Virus record (IMG/VR): IMGVR_UViG_3300045999_001399
Location: 1 to 22,867 of that record
Length of the DNA: 22,867 nucleotides
Source of the DNA: a virus
Direction: 5' to 3' (one strand)
Position 1 is the stretch's first letter; each line of letters opens with the position of its first letter. A model generated the notes under the pieces. The model worked only from the letters and a program-made list of their open reading frames with translations, had not been told where the DNA came from and ran no database searches. Shown here one piece after another: positions 16,311-21,406 of the stretch. The position numbers and the translations under genes were made by a program.

Positions 16311-16364
16311 TTCAAGTAACCTGCTGTATTGCAGTGAACGCATCTTAACATGAAATTAAAGCGG
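16311..16364 (-). promoter_or_regulatory. Promoter/leader cassette, copy 1
   Basis: Read on the minus strand: CCGCTTTAATTTCATGTTAA (TTAA boxes at 16356-16359 and 16345-16348, 11 bp apart), extended -10 TGTTAAGAT (TAAGAT at 16342-16347), seven nucleotides GCGTTCA, then the hairpin CTGC-AATACA-GCAG (16321-16334), then GGTTACTTGAA and the ribosome site. About 54 bp match copy 2 at 17328-17380 with few differences. The predicted transcript would start at or just before the hairpin. No good -35 box is visible; an extended -10 does not need one. Confidence 0.6.
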
Positions 16365-16365
16365 A

Positions 16366-16689
16366 TCAGACATAGGGACTTTCCCTAATATCATTAACAA
16401 CGGTTGAAATAATCTTTTTGGCGTCCGCAAAATACTCGGTGTAGGACGGCATCTTCTGTGCAATCTGCACTCCGATGTCAGAACTTCTGACGGGTTCGAA
16501 CTTCCAGATCTGCGAGGGTGTGCCGCGCTTCTTTTCGCTTTGCGCCCAGCCCTCTTTGGTGACCCGTAGGAAGCCAACGGTCTTGCCATCAACCTGCACC
16601 CTGCGCTGATTGCCGCCGGGGAACTGACCCTTGTCACCTATCGTGTGGTCAGTGTCAAACCAGTATGCTTGATATTGAATTTTTTTCAT
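16366..16689 (-). CDS. Small phage protein of unknown function (107 aa)
   Basis: A 107-residue basic protein with an AGGAAAC ribosome site. It starts MKKIQYQAYWFDTDHTIGDK, a strand-like, aromatic opening, continues RRVQVDGKTVGFLRVTKEGW and KRGTPSQIWKFEPV, and ends in a helix (SYTEYFADAKKIISTVVNDI). The arrangement suggests a small alpha/beta fold with basic surface, but no family is recognised. Its stop lies within the inverted repeat that precedes promoter cassette copy 1. Confidence 0.58.
   Translation of the reverse strand: MKKIQYQAYWFDTDHTIGDKGQFPGGNQRRVQVDGKTVGFLRVTKEGWAQSEKKRGTPSQIWKFEPVRSSDIGVQIAQKMPSYTEYFADAKKIISTVVNDIRESPYV
16371..16388. repeat. Inverted repeat at the end of the upstream gene (cassette copy 1)
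   Basis: ATAGGGAC-TTT-CCCTAAT surrounds the last codons of the 107-aa gene, with arms of 5-6 bp around a short loop. A similar sequence, TTAGGAC-AAA-CCCTAA (17408-17423), overlaps the stop of the gene upstream of copy 2. No T-run follows, so a classical terminator is doubtful. Low confidence in function. Confidence 0.4.
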
Positions 16690-16702
16690 GATGTTTCCTG
16701 AT

Positions 16703-16718
16703 GGGGGCCGAAGCCCCC
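16703..16718 (-). other. Very stable intergenic RNA hairpin with UUCG loop
   Basis: On the minus strand the 35-nt gap between the 88-aa and 107-aa genes contains GGGGGC-TTCG-GCCCCC, a six-pair GC stem closed by the exceptionally stable C(UUCG)G tetraloop. On the sense side it is not followed by a T-run, so an intrinsic terminator in the minus direction is unlikely; on the plus side it is followed by TTTGGTTT. An mRNA processing, stability or partial-attenuation role fits better. The downstream gene has its ribosome site (AGGAAAC) 5 nt past the hairpin. Confidence 0.6.
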
Positions 16719-16724
16719 TTTGGT

Positions 16725-16991
16725 TTAACTGTACTTCTTGATGAAGGCGTTCAACATGCGCACTTCGCTACGTGCCCACTTCTGTTGCTCTGGGCCGTTC
16801 TCACCGCGCAGATCTTCAGCGTTCCAATGAGTCTCGTTTGGATCTGTAAACAAAGACAAAACGTGCCGTGCTTCATGCAAGATCTCAGCGTCTGTGTAGT
16901 CTTCAATTTTCTTTTTGTCATCAGTAGAAATGTTATCCAAGTCATAGGCTAACTCACTGATTGCCATTGCAGATTTAATGATTGCTCTCAT
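16725..16991 (-). CDS. Small acidic protein of unknown function (88 aa)
   Basis: An 88-residue helical, acidic protein: MRAIIKSAMAISELAYDLDN, then TDDKKKIEDYTDAEILHEAR, and a tail with HWNAEDLRGENGPEQQKWAR. It starts with AAGGGGGC in the ribosome position. No recognised domain and no membrane segment. It is the second gene of the unit driven from cassette copy 2. Confidence 0.58.
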   Translation of the reverse strand: MRAIIKSAMAISELAYDLDNISTDDKKKIEDYTDAEILHEARHVLSLFTDPNETHWNAEDLRGENGPEQQKWARSEVRMLNAFIKKYS

Positions 16992-17000
16992 GGCGCCCCC

Positions 17001-17315
17001 TTAAGCTGTTGCTGAAACTTTGATAACGGCGATGGAGTCGCCACGGAACTGCTCTGCTTGCTCGGCAGTGATACCGAAATGAGCCATCAATGCTTCCATG
17101 TCGATGGAGCCTTTACGGTTCTCGATGGTGACGCGAACGCCGTACTTCTCACCGCGGTGCTTGCCTTCACCGTAGCTGTTAGCAATTTCGTCTTTGAGGG
17201 ATTTGACTTGAGCGGTCAAAGCTTTTTGCTGGCGATCCAACACTGAGAGTTGGTCAATGGGGTTTAGCAGTGATTCGACTGTTGCGACTGCTTGGATCTC
17301 TGTTGCTGTTGTCAT
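17001..17315 (-). CDS. Helical protein, first gene of the 17.3-kb unit (104 aa)
   Basis: A 104-residue protein whose middle is a coiled-coil-like helix (LNPIDQLSVLDRQQKALTAQ, then VKSLKDEIANSYGEGKHRGE) followed by a strand GVRVTIENRKGSIDMEALMA and a second helix. A coiled coil followed by a small alpha/beta end recalls short accessory proteins of phage nuclease or annealing systems, but I do not recognise it. Strong AAAAGGA ribosome site. It is directly under promoter cassette copy 2, so it is expected to be well expressed and early. Confidence 0.6.
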   Translation of the reverse strand: MTTATEIQAVATVESLLNPIDQLSVLDRQQKALTAQVKSLKDEIANSYGEGKHRGEKYGVRVTIENRKGSIDMEALMAHFGITAEQAEQFRGDSIAVIKVSATA

Positions 17316-17327
17316 GATGACTTCCTT

Positions 17328-17380
17328 TTCAAGTAACCTGCTTATTGCAGTGACGCTATCTTAACATCAAGTTAAAACGG
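17328..17380 (-). promoter_or_regulatory. Promoter/leader cassette, copy 2
   Basis: Read on the minus strand: CCGTTTTAACTTGATGTTAA (TTAA boxes at 17372-17375 and 17361-17364, 11 bp apart), extended -10 TGTTAAGAT (TAAGAT at 17358-17363), seven nucleotides AGCGTCA, hairpin CTGC-AATAA-GCAG (17338-17350), then GGTTACTTGAA as in copy 1. Upstream, around 17386-17408, lies an AT-rich stretch that could act as an UP element. The near-identity with copy 1 suggests duplication of a regulatory cassette. Confidence 0.62.
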
Positions 17381-17407
17381 TTTGGAAGTCTTTTTAAAAT
17401 ATTTTTA

Positions 17408-17423
17408 TTAGGACAAACCCTAA
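17408..17423. repeat. Inverted repeat at the end of the upstream gene (cassette copy 2)
   Basis: TTAGGACAAACCCTAA forms a 5-bp stem over the stop codon of the HNH nuclease gene. On the minus strand it is followed by TAAAAATATTTT, which may give a weak terminator. It matches the inverted repeat near copy 1 (16371-16388) in sequence and place. Confidence 0.4.
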
Positions 17424-17692
17424 CGTCTCATCAACAGCTCCATCACCCTCTGAATCGTCACGTTCAGGGCGTCGATCTCCTCCATCTTGGCTATGGCCCA
17501 CGCCCTACGCTCCCCGTGCCAGCCCATCTTGCTCCCTTGGTGGCAGGACTTGCACAGAGCCACTACGGTGTACTGCCTATGCTGTTTGACGTGGTGGGCG
17601 TCGCTAGGGCCTTCTTGGTCGCACACAGAGCAGGGGAGCTCCTTCACTAGCCCGACATAGGCTTTTTCTTTGGCGCTTAGGTTGTTGTTCAC
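17420..17692 (-). CDS. Ref-like HNH nuclease (90 aa)
   Basis: A small HNH-type metal-dependent nuclease. With the GTG start at 17692, residues C21-x-x-C24 and C47-x-x-C50 make a zinc site, and HH (33-34), H51 and H59 supply the HNH-like core (DAHHVKQHRQYTVVALCKSC, then GWHGERRAW). This resembles P1 Ref and its relatives, RecA-dependent nucleases used in phage recombination. The GTG start is chosen over an ATG at 17776 because its GTGA overlaps the stop of the upstream gene and GAGAAGG precedes it, and because the longer version would overlap that gene by 88 nt. Next to RusA, it belongs to a recombination module. Confidence 0.75.
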   Translation of the reverse strand: MNNNLSAKEKAYVGLVKELPCSVCDQEGPSDAHHVKQHRQYTVVALCKSCHQGSKMGWHGERRAWAIAKMEEIDALNVTIQRVMELLMRR

Positions 17693-18042
17693 AGGGTAGC
17701 CTTCTCGACGTGGCGGTTGGAAGCCTCCATAGAGCGCCATACGGCGATTCTTTCCTGACAGGCTATGAGGAGCCACCGAAGGCGTTCGCGCTCCTGTACG
17801 GCTTGTCTGAGGGCTTCTAGGTGTGCTTTGTAGCGTGGGGAGGCGTAGGCTTCGCGTTCCTGCATGGCGGCGGTCTTGTACTCGCCATTCCCATAGGCTT
17901 CAGCGTTCTTCATTTCCTCAGCCTTGATGGTCTTGCGTAGCTCCTCCATGAACACCTTGTTAGCCTCAGCCTCGGCGTACTTCGCAGAGTGGGCAATCAT
18001 GAAATCGACTGCGTCGTTTGGATCAATCATCTTCTCGCTCAT
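17689..18042 (-). CDS. Conserved protein paired with RusA/Ref-like genes (117 aa)
   Basis: A 117-residue helical, charged protein with the patterns IAHSAKYAEAEANKVFMEEL, RYKAHLEALRQAVQERERLR and ERIAVWRSMEASNRHVEKAT. I recognise this from many phages, where it sits between a RusA-type resolvase and an HNH/Ref-like gene, as here, with 4-nt overlaps on both sides. Its function is not known; the genomic link suggests an accessory role in recombination. Strong GAGGAG ribosome site. Confidence 0.72.
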   Translation of the reverse strand: MSEKMIDPNDAVDFMIAHSAKYAEAEANKVFMEELRKTIKAEEMKNAEAYGNGEYKTAAMQEREAYASPRYKAHLEALRQAVQERERLRWLLIACQERIAVWRSMEASNRHVEKATL

Positions 18043-18398
18043 GTCAGCTCCTCAATGTCTACGATAAGTTTCCCCGGCTTCTTGCCCTCCACCCTGTAGA
18101 TTAGGATCGGCTGGAACAGTTGGTCATTCACGAACAGCGCATCTGCCAATCCATCGAGGGCGCCCTTGGCGGCGGCAAGGCAGTTGTCTGCGTCACGCTT
18201 ACGCTTGTCAGGCATCTCGAACGTGATCGTCAGCTTGATGTTGCCGCCTTGGTGCTTCCAGCCATTGATCTGGTGCTTAGCAAGCCACGTACTGCTGTCG
18301 CGGTAGTCCGAGCGGAGTTTGTACAGCTTGCCCCAATGCGTACCCTTGGCACGGTTAGGGAACAGCTCCGCAGGTGGGAAGTCCAGCTCAATCCGCAC
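18039..18398 (-). CDS. rusA: RusA-family Holliday-junction resolvase (119 aa)
   Basis: RusA cuts Holliday junctions symmetrically as a dimer. The signature RKRDADNCLAAAKGALDGL (about 66-84) carries the acidic pair D69/D71, followed by K78 and D92 in FVNDQLF; these correspond to the RusA catalytic aspartates and lysine. The GTG start at 18398 gives 119 residues, the length of E. coli RusA (120). It is preceded by AAGGA at good spacing and overlaps the previous gene by 11 nt; an ATG at 18473 would add 25 residues lying inside the upstream gene. Role here: resolving branched replication intermediates before packaging. Confidence 0.9.
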   Translation of the reverse strand: MRIELDFPPAELFPNRAKGTHWGKLYKLRSDYRDSSTWLAKHQINGWKHQGGNIKLTITFEMPDKRKRDADNCLAAAKGALDGLADALFVNDQLFQPILIYRVEGKKPGKLIVDIEELT

Positions 18399-18636
18399 GG
18401 TGCATCCTTGTGCGGATAGCGTGTGCCAGCTCGTCAAAGCCTGCCTGCTGTGCAATCTGTGCGCAAGCTTCACGCTCTATGGCGATGGCTTGCTTCGTGG
18501 TCTGTATCGCTACAGCCATGATCTCAGCCTTGGCTTGTGCCATGCCCTCTTCAAATTCTTTTGCCGTGAACAACTGCTGTCCTGTGCCCTGTGCAAAGAA
18601 CTTACGCTGGAAGTCACTGAGTTCTACTTTTGCCAT
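18388..18636 (-). CDS. Small protein of the EREACA/IRxR family (82 aa)
   Basis: An 82-residue helical protein. It carries the short pattern IEREACAQIAQQAGFDELAH, then AIRTR, which recurs in two other genes of this operon (19304-19522 and 19509-19790). The first part is VELSDFQRKFFAQGTGQQLF. I recall such EREACA segments as common ends of small phage proteins, of unknown function. AGGAG ribosome site. The stop overlaps RusA. Confidence 0.62.
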   Translation of the reverse strand: MAKVELSDFQRKFFAQGTGQQLFTAKEFEEGMAQAKAEIMAVAIQTTKQAIAIEREACAQIAQQAGFDELAHAIRTRMHRAD

Positions 18637-18913
18637 TTTCTCGCTCCTGTTTCATACGGTTTACTAGGTCTAGCATGGCTTCAGTTCCACGCCTCTTTTC
18701 GATGTCACTCTTTACTTTTGCCCACCACAATTGCGCGCGCTCTAAGCCTACCTCGATAGCCTTCTTCGAGTAGCGGTTGATCCATTCTCTGGCTTCGCAC
18801 TGTCTCATGTGTTCCAAGGTCTCCTGTGAGATAGAGACATTCGATGGCGCAAGCCTCGGTGTAGGCATGACCATACCCTTCGCGGATTTGGTCAAGGATT
18901 TTTTGGGCGTCAT
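18614..18913 (-). CDS. Small basic helical protein, DUF7696-like (99 aa)
   Basis: A 99-residue basic protein. The first 30 residues (MTPKKSLTKSAKGMVMPTPR) look disordered; the rest is helical with MRQCEAREWINRY and KRRGTEAMLDLVNRMKQERE. This CEAR...RRG...L..M pattern resembles a short phage family that I know as DUF7696; the assignment is from memory and unconfirmed. It begins in an ATGA overlap with the upstream 64-aa gene and overlaps the next gene by 23 nt. Function unknown. Confidence 0.55.
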   Translation of the reverse strand: MTPKKSLTKSAKGMVMPTPRLAPSNVSISQETLEHMRQCEAREWINRYSKKAIEVGLERAQLWWAKVKSDIEKRRGTEAMLDLVNRMKQERENGKSRTQ

Positions 18914-19104
18914 GTCTTGTCACTTTCAACCCCCAATGCTTTGGCAATCTTGTGTTGCAATTCAGTGATTTTGTGCGTGTTGCCGCTAACCTGAGCATTT
19001 AGTAATCGTATGTAAGCCAACAATGTTTCGTTGTGGTCAACCTCGTTTCTGAGTTGCTCTTGCAGTATCTGAACATAGGTATATTGTTTTTTTTCTTCAG
19101 TCAT
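18910..19104 (-). CDS. Small coiled-coil protein (64 aa)
   Basis: A 64-residue helical protein, MTEEKKQYTYVQILQEQLRN then HNETLLAYIRLLNAQVSGNT and a second helix. Start at 19104 has AAGGATC in the ribosome position; a longer version (ATG 19227) is rejected because it would run through the upstream gene. Overlaps both neighbours by 4 nt. Unknown function. Confidence 0.55.
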   Translation of the reverse strand: MTEEKKQYTYVQILQEQLRNEVDHNETLLAYIRLLNAQVSGNTHKITELQHKIAKALGVESDKT

Positions 19105-19307
19105 TTTTGATCCTTTATTTTGGCTATCTTCACGCGGATGTTGCCTTCGCCCATGTGATGCATGAGCAGGTGAACAAACGTCTGGCTCATGTCCTTGGTT
19201 TCGATTTCGATGTAGGCTTCTTTGCACACTACTAGGCCATCGCTGATGAGCGTGGGGTTCTCATGCGTGATGGTCTTGCCTTGAACGCTGAATGTTGGGA
19301 TGGTCAT
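19101..19307 (-). CDS. Small beta-strand-rich protein (68 aa)
   Basis: A 68-residue protein, start at 19307 (MTIPTFSVQGKTITHENPTL) with AAGGGGA before it. The body is alternating strands (GLVVCKEAYIEIETKDMSQT) followed by VHLLMHHMGEGNIRVKIAKI. The His-His pair might bind metal, but no family is recognised. Translationally coupled to both neighbours. Confidence 0.52.
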   Translation of the reverse strand: MTIPTFSVQGKTITHENPTLISDGLVVCKEAYIEIETKDMSQTFVHLLMHHMGEGNIRVKIAKIKDQK

Positions 19308-19522
19308 GCTTGTCCCCTTGCTCGGATGGTTTCTCCAATCATTCTTGGTGTCCAACCACAATGGTTATCACACACCTTTGCACACGCCTCACGCTCATGC
19401 TGTGCTACTAGCTTGGCAAAGGCTTCAATATTGAACGGGCTACAACGCATACAGTCATCCCATGTATTTCCTTTGTCCCATCCACAACTTTCAGCCATCT
19501 CAATGATTTCATCTTGTGTCAT
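19304..19522 (-). CDS. EREACA-family small protein, copy (72 aa)
   Basis: A 72-residue protein, start at 19522 (MTQDEIIEMAESCGWDKGNT) with AAGGGGA before it. It ends with HEREACAKVCDNHCGWTPRM and IRARGQA. It shares the pattern VAQHEREACA...IRARG with the next gene upstream (19509-19790), and both contain LVAQH near the middle. Five cysteines lie in MTQ...CDNHCGW; metal binding is possible. These neighbours are probably diverged copies from a tandem duplication. Confidence 0.58.
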   Translation of the reverse strand: MTQDEIIEMAESCGWDKGNTWDDCMRCSPFNIEAFAKLVAQHEREACAKVCDNHCGWTPRMIGETIRARGQA

Positions 19523-19790
19523 GATTTCCCCTTGCTCGGATAGCTTCGGCACATTCATATGCAGTACCGTCATCTTCCCAAAGATCATCACACACTACTG
19601 CACACGCCTCACGCTCGGCTAAACGCCCTGCTTCCACGCCTTCTTGGAATGAAATGAACTTGCTTGGATCAATGTTGGCTAGCGTATGCTGTGCCACTAA
19701 GTTGGCGAAACGAACTAGACCATCCTCATCAAACTTCAAACCATGGATGGTGTGTTCTATCGCCAAGCGAATGATGTCTTCGTGTTTCAT
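19509..19790 (-). CDS. EREACA-family small protein, second copy (93 aa)
   Basis: A 93-residue protein that opens MKHEDIIRLAIEHTIHGLKF, then VRFANLVAQHTLANIDPSKF, and ends AEREACAVVCDDLWEDDGTA then IRARG. At DNA level a 17-base stretch, gcacacgcctcacgctc on the plus strand, is identical in both copies (here and near 19380). Compared with its neighbour it has an insertion of about 20 residues before EREACA. Ribosome site GAGGAAA. Unknown function. Confidence 0.6.
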   Translation of the reverse strand: MKHEDIIRLAIEHTIHGLKFDEDGLVRFANLVAQHTLANIDPSKFISFQEGVEAGRLAEREACAVVCDDLWEDDGTAYECAEAIRARGNHDTR

Positions 19791-20209
19791 GATTTCCTCT
19801 TTGCTAAGCCTGCACGGATAGCCAGCTCATTACGAAGGCGGTACTCGTACTTTGTTTTACGGATCTTCTCGTGGTCAGTGGGCTGAAGCTCAGGCTCGTT
19901 GTCAAACAGGGCGGCAAACTCTTGCCACTTTGGTGGGTAGCCATTGGTCGCTGATCCCCAAGAGATCATGTCAATCTTCATTACTTCACCAATCGCAACA
20001 CGGATGGTCTCGCAGTCACGCAAGGCTTGAGTTACTCGAGGCCACATGTCTGACGTGGCTTGATGGTGGTAGGCACAGACCCAGTTGCTACCAGTTGAGA
20101 TGCCACCAGCCATAGGGCAACCATTGGCGAAACAGTTGTGGTTGACGGGCTGGTCTTCAAACTCTGTTGTTTTTTCAACGTAGCGCTGTTTTGCTGATGT
20201 GTAACTCAT
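19787..20209 (-). CDS. Conserved phage protein with a Cys/His motif (140 aa)
   Basis: A 140-residue protein with a strong AAGGAG site and ATGA overlap with the DUF1376 gene. Near residues 26-50 it has NCFANGCPMAGGISTG then WVCAYHHQAT, with cysteines and histidines at about 26, 31, 45 and 48-49, which could form a small zinc site. A central helix region (DMWPRVTQALRDCETIRVAI) and a basic end (RLRNELAIRAGLAKRKS) follow. I have seen similar proteins beside phage replication genes; function unknown. The zinc site is inferred from spacing. Confidence 0.62.
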   Translation of the reverse strand: MSYTSAKQRYVEKTTEFEDQPVNHNCFANGCPMAGGISTGSNWVCAYHHQATSDMWPRVTQALRDCETIRVAIGEVMKIDMISWGSATNGYPPKWQEFAALFDNEPELQPTDHEKIRKTKYEYRLRNELAIRAGLAKRKS

Positions 20210-20964
20210 TTTTGCTCCTTGTGGTATGTGCCTTCGATGATTCGGGGAAACTTGCTTGGGTTGAACAGGAAGTCCATGTCAGCCTTCCAGTCTTTGGATT
20301 TGCCAGTCAGGAACTTGGATGTCTTGACCATCTCAAAGAACCACTTGAAAAAATCCAGACCACCTTGTCTGTCAAGTTTGTCAGCAGTGACAACCTCACG
20401 CCATCTGGCGGAGATAGCCCTCTTGCGAGATTCGTTGACAACAATGGTCTGTGGCAGTTCAGGAAGGATGGTGTTGTACAACTCAACTATTTCCTGAATC
20501 GGTGCAGATGGCACTGACTTCGGCTTGCCGAGGTCAGGAGAAGCTTTAGCTTCTTTAGATGGTTCTTGGTTATTGGTTAATGGTTCTTGGTTAGGGTTAT
20601 TTTGGCTATCGTTTGGGTTCCCAGAAATAACCGACTGGGTTTTCTTTGGCCTACCACCTAGCTTGCCGTTGTTCTTGTTTTTCTCTGCATTCTCGTGATA
20701 GTCCTTGATCTCGACATCAATCCGTTTATGGACGTAACCGTTCTTGCCCAAAACAAAGAAGTCTGACAGCACCATTTTGAGTGAATGCATATCCATTTCG
20801 GATCCCAAGCGTAACCGTCTGGCAACCACTTGGGTTTCCGCTGGGATAGGATGTTCGTCGAGGTAATACCAGTCTATGAGCTGACGATAGATGCCGTGCT
20901 CAAGAGTGGATAGGTGGCCTGTATCTTTCCGATAGTCGGCAATATTGAACTTGTAGTAATGCAT
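20206..20964 (-). CDS. DUF1376-type phage replication protein (252 aa)
   Basis: Residues 1-95 are a DUF1376 (YdaU-like) domain: YKFNIADYRKDTGHLSTLEH, YRQLIDWYYLDEHPI, then VARRLRLGSEMDMHSLKMVL and GYVHKRIDVEIKDYHE. This domain is found in phage replication/primosome proteins. A polar linker (about 96-150, containing NQEPLTNNQEP) is followed by a C-terminal domain with LYNTILPELPQTIVVNESRK, ISARWREV, then GGLDFFKWFFEMVKTSKFLT and DFLFNPSKFPRIIEGTY, the form of DnaT/helicase-loader-like ends. It likely brings the replicative helicase to the origin. The linker DNA carries direct repeats, see the repeat entry. Good AAGGCGG ribosome site. Confidence 0.82.
   Translation of the reverse strand: MHYYKFNIADYRKDTGHLSTLEHGIYRQLIDWYYLDEHPIPAETQVVARRLRLGSEMDMHSLKMVLSDFFVLGKNGYVHKRIDVEIKDYHENAEKNKNNGKLGGRPKKTQSVISGNPNDSQNNPNQEPLTNNQEPSKEAKASPDLGKPKSVPSAPIQEIVELYNTILPELPQTIVVNESRKRAISARWREVVTADKLDRQGGLDFFKWFFEMVKTSKFLTGKSKDWKADMDFLFNPSKFPRIIEGTYHKEQK
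20559..20593. repeat. Direct repeats inside the DUF1376 linker
   Basis: The 14-bp sequence ATGGTTCTTGGTTA occurs at 20559-20572 and 20580-20593 (21 bp, two helical turns, apart), with TTGGTTA a third time at 20573-20579 between them. An inverted repeat CCCAG-N10-CTGGG follows at 20620-20639. Lambda and relatives carry iterons inside the replication gene, so this could be an origin. It is also consistent with slippage in a flexible linker. Confidence 0.45.
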
Positions 20965-21063
20965 GATCCGCCTTTTAAAACACCCCTTAAAGAAACAGCG
21001 GCAGGAGAGGGGATAACTCTTTTCGGAACGGGTAATTAGTCCGTCCTAGCCGTGCTTCAAACT
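20965..21063. other. 99-nt gap between the Cro-like and DUF1376 genes
   Basis: This holds no gene I can support. On the minus strand it includes TTAA pairs 12 bp apart just before the DUF1376 ribosome site (20975-20978, 20987-20990), resembling those before the terminase. TTATCCCCT (21008-21016) is a partial match to a DnaA box. No clear terminator is seen. Confidence 0.4.
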
Positions 21064-21270
21064 TTACACGAAAAACAGATCTGGACGCAAGTCTTTTCTT
21101 GTGACCAGCCCTTGTGTTGCTTTTTCAATCTTGACCGCCAGTGCGGCAGACGCAGTTCTACGCTCGTGGATGAGCAGTGACATCCATGTCAGGCTGATGC
21201 CCAGATACTCAGCCATCTCACCTCTTGCGCCCAACGGCTCCGTCTCAAAATACTCTTGCAATGTCATCAT
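21064..21270 (-). CDS. Cro-like/YdaS-type helix-turn-helix repressor (68 aa)
   Basis: A DNA-binding regulator of the Cro superfamily, YdaS type: residues 14-38 are the helix-turn-helix (GARGEMAEYLGISLTWMSLL, then IHERRTASAALAVKIEKATQ), and it ends VTRKDLRPDLFFV, the typical tail of this family. The start at 21270 (MMTLQEYFETEP) has AAGGA before it; an upstream ATG at 21297 would lie inside the putative operator and is rejected. It is divergently placed from the plus-strand operon, so it probably represses one or both early promoters. Its candidate operators (TTAA pairs) recur elsewhere in the window. No CI-type partner was seen. Confidence 0.8.
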   Translation of the reverse strand: MMTLQEYFETEPLGARGEMAEYLGISLTWMSLLIHERRTASAALAVKIEKATQGLVTRKDLRPDLFFV

Positions 21271-21406
21271 TGTTTTTCCTTGGCGGCAAGTATACATTAA
21301 CTTTGAATTAAAAGAAACCCTTGAATTTAGTCAAGAATGTATTGCAAGGCTTTTTAATATCGTGTTAAGATTCGCTCACGCCGATACGGCGGTTAAGGAG
21401 AATCAA
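21271..21406. promoter_or_regulatory. Divergent promoter/operator region
   Basis: This 136-bp gap separates the Cro-like gene (minus) from the plus operon. Left promoter: -10-like TATACT on the minus strand, with TTAA boxes at 21297-21300 and 21308-21311 (11 bp apart). Centre: palindrome CTTGAATTTAGTCAAG (21320-21335). Right promoter: TTGCAA (21342-21347), 18 nt, extended -10 TGTTAAGAT (TAAGAT 21366-21371), with TTAA boxes at 21354-21357 and 21365-21368. The hairpin CGCCG-ATA-CGGCG (21379-21391) lies 7 nt after TAAGAT. Two promoters with a shared operator type fit autoregulation by the Cro-like protein. Confidence 0.65.

Noticed and set aside
16703-16718. Intrinsic terminator on the minus strand
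   Set aside because: The stem is strong, but the sequence after it is ATCAGG rather than a T-run, so termination in that direction is unlikely; the hairpin is kept as an RNA element.
17693-17776. Upstream ATG start for the HNH nuclease
   Set aside because: It overlaps the upstream gene by 88 nt, while the GTG at 17692 gives a GTGA overlap and normal spacing.
18399-18473. Upstream ATG start for RusA
   Set aside because: It would add 25 residues overlapping the previous gene; the GTG at 18398 gives the normal RusA length and has a ribosome site.
21008-21016. DnaA box (TTATCCCCT on the minus strand)
   Set aside because: Only 7 of 9 match the TTATCCACA consensus and it is a single site.
21101-21406. 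Upstream extension of the first plus-strand gene
   Set aside because: It would run through the Cro-like gene and the divergent control region; TAAGGAG supports the ATG at 21407.
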